Positions 1 through 7,926 of a stretch of DNA of 64,000 nucleotides are shown here, piece by piece. The position numbers were made by a program, and so were the translations under genes. The stretch's first letter is position 1. The number at the start of each line of letters is the position of its first letter. A model generated the notes under the pieces. The model was not told the DNA's origin. It saw nothing but the letters and a program-made list of their open reading frames with translations, and did not search any database. The stretch covers positions 90,993-154,992 of the forward strand of contig JAGYKB010000004.1 in assembly GCA_018401885.1 (NCBI GenBank). The letters run 5' to 3'. The stretch is from Gammaproteobacteria bacterium (GTDB taxonomy: Bacteria > Pseudomonadota > Gammaproteobacteria > Pseudomonadales > Pseudohongiellaceae).

Positions 1-67
1 TATAGCAATGCAAAGAAACGGCAACACCGATTCAATGAGATTGAGCTTAGCTAAGTTCTAACGCTCT

Positions 68-95
68 CTGGCTGCTAGCCAGGACGCTCTTTTTT
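68..95 (+). terminator. Possible intrinsic terminator (CTGGCT-gct-AGCCAG hairpin, then T6)
   Basis: 6-bp perfect stem 68-73/77-82 with TTTTTT at 90-95; would terminate a gene upstream of the window. Confidence 0.45.
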
Positions 96-137
96 AGCCG
101 GAATTATTAGTGCAATAAATTTTTTTTCATTTTTTTT

Positions 138-164
138 TAAAGTCAAGACACGCACTGTCGATTG
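138..164 (+). promoter_or_regulatory. Candidate sigma-28 (FliA) promoter for the first flagellin copy
   Basis: TAAA (138-141), N15, GTCGATTG (157-164); resembles TAAA-N15-GCCGATAA, about 145 nt upstream of a flagellin ATG. Confidence 0.4.
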
Positions 165-307
165 GCCCTTCGTGTTTGAGTGAAAGCAAAAACCGGTTAT
201 CAAAACCACACTTTAAGAGTGAGACAACCGGAAACTCACAAGCGATTTAGAGAACGGTTTTAAACCGCAAACTAAATCAAAACTAATAACTCAATGAGGT
301 CAGAATC

Positions 308-1701
308 ATGAGCGTTATAAATACCAACATCTCGGCGACAATTGCGACAAACGCAATGGCTCGCAACGAACGTCAAATGTCGACAGCCATGGAGAGACTC
401 TCTACTGGCCTACGAATCAACTCAGCGAAAGACGACGCAGCCGGCCTGGCAATTTCATCTCGCATGAAAGCAGTCGTAAGCGGTTTAACGATGGCATCGA
501 AGAACGCGAACGACGCAATCTCGATGTTGGAAGTAGCCGAGGGCGCGACACTCGAAATCAGCAACATGCTAATTCGTATGCGTGAGCTTGCCGTGCAGTC
601 AGCGTCGGGCACTTACTCCGATTCAGACCGCGATGCACTTGACCTAGAGTTTGGTGCGCTTATGACTGAGATGGATCGTATCGCCAGGAATACAACATGG
701 AACACCATGTCGTGGTCTGCCAAAAACATAAATAATGCAACTATGACCAAATCAGTTCTGACATTCAGCTTGCGCCGATGCCTGGCAGAAGATAACCCGA
801 ACAAGGCGTGGGTTCCTTCGGTTGCGGCTGATATGCAGGTCGGAATGCTGGATGGGCATGACATGAGGTGCCGCGCGCTGAAGCAAAGTCCACGCGCAGC
901 TGAAGCAGATGCTTTGATTCGCGGAATGCTACTGAAAAGACGGCGATAACTTTCGCTGCATTAGCCAATACCCAACCGTAATCATTGATGGACTTACGTT
1001 GACTGCGGCGGCTGATGGTATGACTGCCCAAGAAGTAGCAGAGGCGTTTTCGGGCATAGATAAAACTACCACTTCATCCGCGATTTGCAATAACCAGCTG
1101 CTTGATTTTTGCACTTTGCATCGCACACAGCGTATCTTCACGACGACGCACTTCCTTACCAACGAATTTCAGCTACGAGCGTTTTTTCTTCTCCTGTACA
1201 TATCGTCTGGTCACAGTAACATTTACAAGCTCGAGACTTTTAATGACGTAGGTAACCTCAGGAAGTACCACTACTGTTACAGGGCCTAACGCGATAACTC
1301 CAGATACCGCTGGATCTGCCGGAACAGCGCCTGTGGCAAACGAATCAGCCTTCGGTGACGCAGTTCTCTACTGGAACAAAAACGGTACCCCAACGGCGAT
1401 CAATATCGACACGGTAGCTAACTCAGAGTTCGCCATCGACCAGCTCGACAAGGCAATCCTCGGTGTTGCAACTGAGCGTGCTAAATACGGTGCATTTATG
1501 AGTCGTCTCGAGCACAGCTCTGATAACTTGTTGAATGTTGCGCAGAACACCGACCAGTCACGTAGTCGCATCGAAGACGCTGACTATGCAGTCGAAACGT
1601 CTGAGCTCGCACGCACGCAGATTATCTCGCAGGCGAGTACTGCAATGCTTGCACAGGCGAACCAGTCTAAGCAGTCGGTTCTCACATTGCTCCAAGGCTA
1701 A
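308..1701 (+). pseudogene. fliC: Decayed flagellin: intact N- and C-terminal regions, frameshifted central region
   Basis: 308-949 encodes MSVINTNISATIATNAMARNERQMSTAMERLSTGLRINSAKDDAAGLAISSRM...; 1333-1701 encodes the flagellin C-terminus (FAIDQLDKAILGVATERAKYG...ARTQIISQASTAMLAQANQSKQSVLTLLQG). Central homology to the intact copy recurs in other frames (DGLTLTAAADGMTAQEVAEAFSGI at about 990-1060). Confidence 0.85.
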
Positions 1702-1718
1702 TAAAAGTTAGAACGTAA

Positions 1719-1776
1719 AATCAGGCGGCTTAAATACCCGGCCGTCTGATTCAGGCCCCCTTGGGCCCTGATTTTA
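1719..1776 (+). terminator. Possible terminator region downstream of flagellin copy 1
   Basis: AATCAGGCGG...CCGTCTGATT, then TCAGGCCC...GGGCCCTGATTTT inverted repeats immediately after the stop codon. Confidence 0.4.
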
Positions 1777-1857
1777 GAGAAAAGCAACAGGTAGCTGGTT
1801 GAAATAATGAAAACCGGAAACCAATCGAAGCACTGTAATCGCAAAAGGAACGTTAAA

Positions 1858-2262
1858 GTGAGCAGCAATAACTCTAACAACTCTGTCATCACTTGCGCGA
1901 GCGCAATAGCACTCAATTTGCGCCAGAGAATGCAATTAGTGACAAGAATTTCCTTTGCGACTTCAAACAACTCAACAAGCAATTCTGCAGCCCGACTATC
2001 CGTATTAAAGAATCGGCTGCACAAATCCATCCTACTCTTCGGTCGCGATAACAAGACTGACACAGTTTTGGCGACTAAGTGCTCTCGTAAGTCCAACTCT
2101 GACTCAGAGCTAACCAAGGCGAAGGGAGAGCGGACGCGCGCTAAATTCAAACTACATGAGTATGTCAATAAGGCATTTCAGCTTGCGCGCGTAGGAATAA
2201 TTTCACTAACAAGGAGCGCTACGTTGGCAACTGCCAATCAGGTGAGACAGGGTGTCATTTAA
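1858..2262 (+). CDS. Short, highly diverged flagellin-like protein (about 134 aa; GTG start) or in-frame deleted flagellin remnant
   Basis: GTG preceded by AAAGGA. N-terminus (V)SSNNSNNSVITCASAIALNLRQRM...RISFATSNNSTSNSAARLSVL aligns with flagellin MSVINTNISATIATNALIRNERSM...RLSTGMRINSAKDDAAGLAI; C-terminus EYVNKAFQLARVGIISLTRSATLATANQVRQGVI aligns with DYAIETSELARTQIISQAATAMLAQANQAKQGVL. Confidence 0.5.
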   Translation: MSSNNSNNSVITCASAIALNLRQRMQLVTRISFATSNNSTSNSAARLSVLKNRLHKSILLFGRDNKTDTVLATKCSRKSNSDSELTKAKGERTRAKFKLHEYVNKAFQLARVGIISLTRSATLATANQVRQGVI

Positions 2263-2359
2263 TCGCGTGAAAAGAGAAGCGACAAGATACCAAAAGCCAA
2301 AGTTGTAGCGAAACTATCAAGTGAGACCACTGGCAGTGAAGACGCCTGACAGTGAAAGA

Positions 2360-2423
2360 ATTTGGCCCGAGGCAGAAGGGGCAAGACCCCTGACCTCCTT
2401 ACCCCGGTTGCCTCGGGCCAAAT
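2360..2423 (+). repeat. Structured hairpin element, copy 1
   Basis: Perfect 15-bp inverted repeat ATTTGGCCCGAGGCA (2360-2374)/TGCCTCGGGCCAAAT (2409-2423); loop contains AAGACCCCTGACCTCCTTACC; inner GGGGCAAG/CTTACCCC. Confidence 0.85.
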
Positions 2424-2443
2424 ATTTGCCGGGGTGTTTTTTT
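2401..2443 (+). terminator. Candidate intrinsic terminator overlapping hairpin element copy 1
   Basis: ACCCCGG (2401-2407)/CCGGGGT (2429-2435), then T7 (2437-2443). Confidence 0.4.
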
Positions 2444-2594
2444 AGAAAGGCTGAGTACTACGATGCCTGAAAAAAGAGGTTGGGGAAGAGTGAGTGACGG
2501 AAGTTGCCACATAAATTAAACGACTAATGCGAGTTGGGCACACAGGCTGCCGACCAAGAATTTCGCTAGGCGGGATGATCCGCTCAGCAACCGA

Positions 2595-2656
2595 ATTTGG
2601 CCCGAGGCACAGGGGTAAGACCCCTGACCTCCTTACCCTTAAGTCTCGGGCCAAAT
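2595..2656 (+). repeat. Structured hairpin element, copy 2
   Basis: Perfect 12-bp inverted repeat ATTTGGCCCGAG (2595-2606)/CTCGGGCCAAAT (2645-2656); inner stem GGGTAAG (2613-2619)/CTTACCC (2632-2638); loop ACCCCTGACCTC. Confidence 0.85.
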
Positions 2657-2787
2657 ACTTACTGATCGTTATGCGATAAGTAGGCAAAAAATTGGGTAGA
2701 GGACAGGACAGGGGGGATGAACGGGGCGACGAAATAATAGGTGCGTCTACCCATTCACAATTTTTACTAAATAAAGAGGTCTTTCCT

Positions 2788-4149
2788 ATGAGTGTTATTA
2801 ATACAAATATTTCTGCGACTATCGCGACCAATGCATTAATAAGAAACGAACGATCAATGAGTACCGCCATGGAGCGGCTGTCGACTGGCATGAGAATTAA
2901 CTCGGCCAAAGACGATGCTGCAGGCCTAGCGATCGCTTCCCGGATGGGCGCGATGGTGAGCGGGCTAGAAATGGCATCTAAAAATGCAAACGACGCTATC
3001 TCGATGCTGGAGGTTGCTGAAGGTGCGACGCTTGAAATTAGCAATATGCTAATTCGTATGCGCGAGCTAGCCGTGCAGTCGGCGTCTGGTACTTATTCAG
3101 ACACAGATCGCGATGCGCTTGATCTAGAATTCGGTGCGCTGATGAGCGAAATTGATCGTATAGCCAAGAATACGACCTGGAACACTATGTCGATTCTAAA
3201 TGGCGGTAACGATGCCAATAATGCTACAACGACTAAGACCGAGCTTAATATCCAGCTTGGACCAAACGCGTCGCAAACGATGGCGCTCGAGTTTAAGGCC
3301 TGGGTTCCTTCGATTGCCGTTGATATGCAGGCGCTAAATGCTGATGGCTACAACCACGTCGATGGTAAGTCTGCCTTTAGTCAAAAGGCAGATGGAATTG
3401 ATGCGCGCATCTCCGGAGTATCGGGGGCTACTACTGAAAGCTCAACTGTGACTTTTGGTGCCCTGAGTGCAAATGAACAAGTAACGGTTGGTGGACTGAC
3501 GCTTACGGTGAACGCCGGATATTCTCTAACTGGTACAGAGGTTGCGGGAGCATTTAAAAATTTAGATGCGGGGGATGGAGGAGCGGCAGATAGTGTTAGT
3601 CCTGCACGCTATACATTTGGAGGCACACTGGACGCTAATTTCGACTCTGCTACCACTAATACTGCAAATACGCTTGTATTCACAGCAATAACAGCGAAAG
3701 CAAATACAAATATCGACGATTTGCAAATCACTGGCAAAGCTTCCCAAGTCATCACCCAAGGCTCTGCTGCTGCAGTGACCGAGGCTAAGAATGAATCCGC
3801 CTTCGGCGACGCAGTCCTCTATTGGAACAATGGAGGGACACCCGAGGCTATCAATATCGCAACGGTAGGCAATTCCGAATTCGCCATCGATCAGCTGGAT
3901 AAGGCAATCCTAGGCATGGCAACTGAGCGCGCAAAATACGGCGCCTACATGAGCCGCTTAGAACACAGCTCCGACAACCTACTGAACGTTGCACAAAACA
4001 CCGATCAATCACGTAGCCGCATCGAAGACGCTGACTACGCGATAGAAACATCGGAACTGGCTCGCACGCAGATTATCTCGCAGGCGGCGACGGCGATGCT
4101 TGCCCAAGCCAACCAGGCGAAGCAGGGCGTGCTGCAACTGCTCCAATAG
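2788..4149 (+). CDS. fliC: Flagellin
   Basis: Complete N- and C-terminal flagellin domains in one ORF; ATG at 2788 preceded by AAGAGGT (the tracked ORF extends upstream to 2692). Confidence 0.95.
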   Translation: MSVINTNISATIATNALIRNERSMSTAMERLSTGMRINSAKDDAAGLAIASRMGAMVSGLEMASKNANDAISMLEVAEGATLEISNMLIRMRELAVQSASGTYSDTDRDALDLEFGALMSEIDRIAKNTTWNTMSILNGGNDANNATTTKTELNIQLGPNASQTMALEFKAWVPSIAVDMQALNADGYNHVDGKSAFSQKADGIDARISGVSGATTESSTVTFGALSANEQVTVGGLTLTVNAGYSLTGTEVAGAFKNLDAGDGGAADSVSPARYTFGGTLDANFDSATTNTANTLVFTAITAKANTNIDDLQITGKASQVITQGSAAAVTEAKNESAFGDAVLYWNNGGTPEAINIATVGNSEFAIDQLDKAILGMATERAKYGAYMSRLEHSSDNLLNVAQNTDQSRSRIEDADYAIETSELARTQIISQAATAMLAQANQAKQGVLQLLQ

Positions 4150-4231
4150 AGTAGTTAGTTGAAGGCGCGCGAGTCGCGCCTACTGAATTCGCTTGTGCCC
4201 GATCTCTGGCGAAGAGGCACAAGCAATCCTG

Positions 4232-4295
4232 ATTTGACCCAAGGCGGGCGGGGTGGGACCCCTGACCTCCTCATTCCGAGCGCCTTGGGTCAAAT
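4232..4295 (+). repeat. Structured hairpin element, copy 3
   Basis: Perfect 15-bp inverted repeat ATTTGACCCAAGGCG (4232-4246)/CGCCTTGGGTCAAAT (4281-4295); loop ACCCCTGACCTCCT conserved; three compensatory pair changes relative to copy 1. Confidence 0.85.
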
Positions 4296-4447
4296 ATTTT
4301 TCTTCAAAAAAAGCGGCAAAAGTGTCGCTGTCACGAATCCAACACCCCCTGCCGCTTTACTCATGCGCTCGCATAGAATCGTCTAAAAACCTTGTCATAA
4401 TCCTTACACTCCACCCTAACTCTCTATTTTTATTACTTTTATATTTC

Positions 4448-4463
4448 TGGCACGGTGATTGCT
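4448..4463 (+). promoter_or_regulatory. Sigma-54 (RpoN) promoter TGGCAC-GGTGA-TTGCT
   Basis: Full match to TGGCAC-N5-TTGCW with GG-N10-GC spacing; 48 nt upstream of the ATG at 4512. Confidence 0.8.
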
Positions 4464-4511
4464 AAAGCTTAACGGTACTGAACGTAAATCCGGCAAAGTG
4501 GCAACCACATC

Positions 4512-5537
4512 ATGAATCAGATTACCGACGACTACCCCTTCGTCTTCGTAGACCCCAAGAGCGTTGAATTGTTTGAGTTGGCTTGTAAGGTCGCTCGCAC
4601 CGACATACCCGTCTTGGTAAGAGGCCCTTCGGGCACTGGCAAAGAAGTTCTGGCGCGTGTGCTGCACGAATCTTCTGCGCGCGCCGATCAGCCCTTTGTC
4701 GCGCTTAACTGCGCAGCGATACCCGAACACTTAGTAGAAGACACTCTGTTCGGTCACGAGAAGGGAGCATTCACCGGCGCGCATAAACACTCGATGGGAT
4801 TCTTCGAGCAGGCATCGGGCGGTACGTTGTTTCTTGATGAGATCGGTGAGATGCCACTCGAACTGCAGGCCAAGCTCTTGCGGGTATTACAAGAGAAGCA
4901 GATTTACCGTGTTGGAGCGACAACACCCGTCTCGGTTAACGTGCGCATCATTGCCGCGACAAACGTCGATCTTAAATACAATATTCAGAATCGCCTCTTT
5001 CGCGAGGATCTCTATTTTCGCTTAAGCGGATTCAATCTTGCGATTGGTCGGCTAGCCGATCGCCCGGCCGACATCGAACCGCTTGCGCGCATTTTTGTGC
5101 AAAAACATTCGGGCGAGCAGCGTTCTTCTTTAAGCCAGCCGGCGTTGCAAAAACTTCTTACGCACAGCTGGCCGGGCAATGTTCGCGAGCTCGAAAACGT
5201 CATCGCGCGAGCGATGGTGCTGCATGAGAACTACACCATCGAAGCAAGCGATATCGCCTTCGACGATTTAGGGCTTGGGGAGCCAACGCAAGCAGTAGAG
5301 TCTGCGAATGCAAACACTGGCGCTAAAGACCATGAGGCGACTATTCATACACCGTCAGCGCAATACTCAACGCGTGAGAGCAGTGAGCTGCACGCTATTT
5401 TGCGCGCCCTGCAGGCGAGCACTAACCGCGAGCAAGCGGCAGAGCAGCTAGGTATAAGTCCGCGCACGCTGAGGCAGAAGCTTTTTGAATTTCGCAGAGC
5501 GGGGCACGAAGTGCCACGTGCCTACGCGCGCAGCTAA
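4512..5537 (+). CDS. Sigma-54-dependent flagellar transcriptional activator (FlrC/FleR-like) lacking a receiver domain
   Basis: AAA+ domain with GPSGTGKE Walker A, GAFTGA loop, [20 protein letters not shown] and a C-terminal Fis-type HTH; no REC domain N-terminal to it; next to fliE. Confidence 0.9.
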   Translation: MNQITDDYPFVFVDPKSVELFELACKVARTDIPVLVRGPSGTGKEVLARVLHESSARADQPFVALNCAAIPEHLVEDTLFGHEKGAFTGAHKHSMGFFEQASGGTLFLDEIGEMPLELQAKLLRVLQEKQIYRVGATTPVSVNVRIIAATNVDLKYNIQNRLFREDLYFRLSGFNLAIGRLADRPADIEPLARIFVQKHSGEQRSSLSQPALQKLLTHSWPGNVRELENVIARAMVLHENYTIEASDIAFDDLGLGEPTQAVESANANTGAKDHEATIHTPSAQYSTRESSELHAILRALQASTNREQAAEQLGISPRTLRQKLFEFRRAGHEVPRAYARS

Positions 5538-5575
5538 AACAATTTTTTAAAAAGATCGCAAAGTAAGAGGTCATT

Positions 5576-5953
5576 ATGGAAATTTCATCAGCAGAATCCT
5601 TGCTTTCGCAGGTTCGTGACTATCAGGCAAAGATCGCTTCGGCGCGCCGTGATAACGGTGATCTTGGCTCGATTCCTTCGATCGGTGACGCCGGTCGCGG
5701 GCAGGGTGTTGACAGCGCCTCGGGCAACTTTTCAAGCCGCCTAAGTACTGCGATGGTCAATTCACTAAACGAAGTTAACTCGCTACAAGAGACGTCGCGA
5801 GTTTCACAAGAGACCTTTCAGATGGGCGGCGATATTCCATTGACCGAGGTTGTGATGAACATGCAGAAAGCCTCGCTTGCTTTTGAAGCTACCGTACAGG
5901 TTCGCAACAAGGTCATGCAGGCATACCAAGACATTATGAACATGCCAGTGTAA
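5576..5953 (+). CDS. fliE: Flagellar hook-basal body protein FliE
   Basis: C-terminal PLTEVVMNMQKASLAFEATVQVRNKVMQAYQDIMNMPV; position before fliF. Confidence 0.95.
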   Translation: MEISSAESLLSQVRDYQAKIASARRDNGDLGSIPSIGDAGRGQGVDSASGNFSSRLSTAMVNSLNEVNSLQETSRVSQETFQMGGDIPLTEVVMNMQKASLAFEATVQVRNKVMQAYQDIMNMPV

Positions 5954-5976
5954 TAGCCTGAGTCATTTTTAATTCT

Positions 5977-6009
5977 AATTAAAGATTAATTAAAGATTAA
6001 TCAAAGACA
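5977..6009 (+). repeat. AT-rich about 11-bp tandem repeat in the fliE-fliF intergenic region
   Basis: AATTAAAGATT AATTAAAGATT AATCAAAGAC. Confidence 0.6.
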
Positions 6010-6037
6010 GACAACACAACTTTAGGGAGCGAATACC

Positions 6038-7849
6038 ATGGCCGAGCAACAAATACTGGCCGCACCTCAAGGATTCGGCGACAGCCAACCGGCGATGCAA
6101 CCTGCTGGCCAGATGCCAGCAAATGCAGCGGCGCAGCCACTTCAGCAGAATGGCGCGCAGCAGGGACAATTGCCGGCGGCACAATCGGCACAGCCAGCAG
6201 GACTGCCGAGCCTTCGTGAAGTGTTGGCGCAGCCCTTGGTACGCCGTTCTATCCCGCCAATCCTTGCGCTATTCACGCTTTTCTTCTTTGTGATGGTTTA
6301 CTTTTGGGTAAACGAAGGCAATTTGCGTGCGCTTTATCCAAACATGTCCGAGGCCGACCGCAGCGAAGCCTACGAGCAGCTTTTGGCTTCGGATATTGCC
6401 GTTTCGCTAGATAGCCGTTCGGGCAGCTTAATGGTGCCAACCGAGCGCTACTACGAAGCGCGTATGTTGCTTGCCTCGGCTGGTCTTCCGGCTAACGCTA
6501 ACTCGCAGGCAATGGACTCATTGAGTGCCTCTTCGTCGATGACGACCAGTCAATTTATGGAGCAAGCGCAATACTCTGCGGCCATAGAAAATGAACTATC
6601 CAAAAGTATCGTTCAGATATCCTCTGTGCAGTCGGCTCGCGTACACTTAGCCGCACCGCGACAGAGTTCCTATGTTCGTAATCGTGAGCCGGCCAAAGCC
6701 TCGGTCATCGTCATTGCACATCCAGGCCGCACGGTTTCGGCAGCACAGGTGCAGGCAATTACGAGTCTTGTTGCCTCGAGCGTGCCTTATCTATCGATCG
6801 ATGACGTATCGGTAGTCGATCAGCAGGGCAGTTTGCTCACAAGTGGTGTGTCAGCAGGTCTTGCCATCGCAGACGAGCAGGCCGCATTCAAGCGCTCTAT
6901 CGAGATGGAATACAAAAACAAAATTGTTGATCTACTGACGCCAATTTATGGACGCGACAACATCCAGTCCGACGTTGACGTAGCGATGGACTTCTCAGAG
7001 TTCGAGGCTACTAACGAAATTTTCGATGGTAACGGCACTGGCCCCAAGGCGGTATCCGAAGTCTTAGTGCTTGATACCAGTTCGAATGCAGCGGCCGGAG
7101 GCGTACCGGGTGCGCAGTCAAATATTGCACCAAATGATACTATTCTCACAGCAGCCAATGAGGAGAACGCTGCGAATCCTGACAATAACGCAAACGGTAT
7201 TCGCAGCAGTCAAACTACACGAAATTATGAGATCGATCGATCGATTCAATACGAAAAGAAGCAGACAGGAGTCGTGACCAAAATGTCTGTCGCGGTAGTC
7301 ATTAATCAAGCAGCCTTCGCCCCCGCTGGTGAAGACGCGGCGGCGCTCGATACGATTGATACCTCGCGTATCCAAAGTTTAGTCGCTAACGCGGTTGGAT
7401 TTGACCTTACCCGCGGAGATTCTGTAGAGGTGCTTGTTTCGCCTTTCCGCGACCAGACTCTTATAGCCGATCCGATGGCGTGGTATGAGAACCCTACGCT
7501 GTTCGGATTCGCAAAGATGCTGCTCGTGGCTCTCACGTTTGCACTCGTAGTTGTGTTTGTTATACGTCCACTAATTAATGCATTCCTTTCACCAGCCCCG
7601 TTAGCTGGGATCGAGGGAGGCTTAGCAAACGATGCGCTTTCTCCAGAGGAAGCGGCGTCTATCGATTTTGAAAGTGGTGAAACACTCGAACAAATAAAGG
7701 CGAAACTCAAGCCTAAGAAGTCCTCGATCTCGGCAGACATGCTAGATACAGCAAATACCTATGACGATAAAGTAACGCTTGTGCGTATGCTGGTATCCGA
7801 AGATTCGGGTCGAGTTGCCAATGTACTCAAGAAAATGGTGACGTCTTAG
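6038..7849 (+). CDS. fliF: Flagellar M-ring protein FliF
   Basis: Two TM segments flanking a periplasmic domain (ALYPNMSEADRSEAYEQLLAS..., RSIQYEKKQTGVVTKMSVAVV); gene order. Confidence 0.97.
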   Translation: MAEQQILAAPQGFGDSQPAMQPAGQMPANAAAQPLQQNGAQQGQLPAAQSAQPAGLPSLREVLAQPLVRRSIPPILALFTLFFFVMVYFWVNEGNLRALYPNMSEADRSEAYEQLLASDIAVSLDSRSGSLMVPTERYYEARMLLASAGLPANANSQAMDSLSASSSMTTSQFMEQAQYSAAIENELSKSIVQISSVQSARVHLAAPRQSSYVRNREPAKASVIVIAHPGRTVSAAQVQAITSLVASSVPYLSIDDVSVVDQQGSLLTSGVSAGLAIADEQAAFKRSIEMEYKNKIVDLLTPIYGRDNIQSDVDVAMDFSEFEATNEIFDGNGTGPKAVSEVLVLDTSSNAAAGGVPGAQSNIAPNDTILTAANEENAANPDNNANGIRSSQTTRNYEIDRSIQYEKKQTGVVTKMSVAVVINQAAFAPAGEDAAALDTIDTSRIQSLVANAVGFDLTRGDSVEVLVSPFRDQTLIADPMAWYENPTLFGFAKMLLVALTFALVVVFVIRPLINAFLSPAPLAGIEGGLANDALSPEEAASIDFESGETLEQIKAKLKPKKSSISADMLDTANTYDDKVTLVRMLVSEDSGRVANVLKKMVTS

Positions 7850-7926
7850 TCGATTTCTTTAGAACCCCGGCGACCCAATTGAGATGGCAATTCAGAGAAG
7901 CCATCAAACTCTAAAAGGAAGTGATC

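Noticed and set aside
1698-2168. 156-aa reverse ORF
   Set aside because: Overlaps the forward flagellin-like ORF, whose translation shows flagellin-type end motifs; reverse product looks low complexity
2360-2656. Interpretation of the repeats as a CRISPR array or integron attC sites
   Set aside because: Spacing irregular (about 235 bp then about 1.6 kb), no spacers, no cas or integrase genes, no recognisable RYYYAAC/GTTRRRY core
2442-3044. 200-aa reverse ORF
   Set aside because: Antisense to the intact flagellin and its leader; no recognisable protein family
4159-4386. Short forward ORFs after flagellin
   Set aside because: Run straight through the hairpin element; no family resemblance
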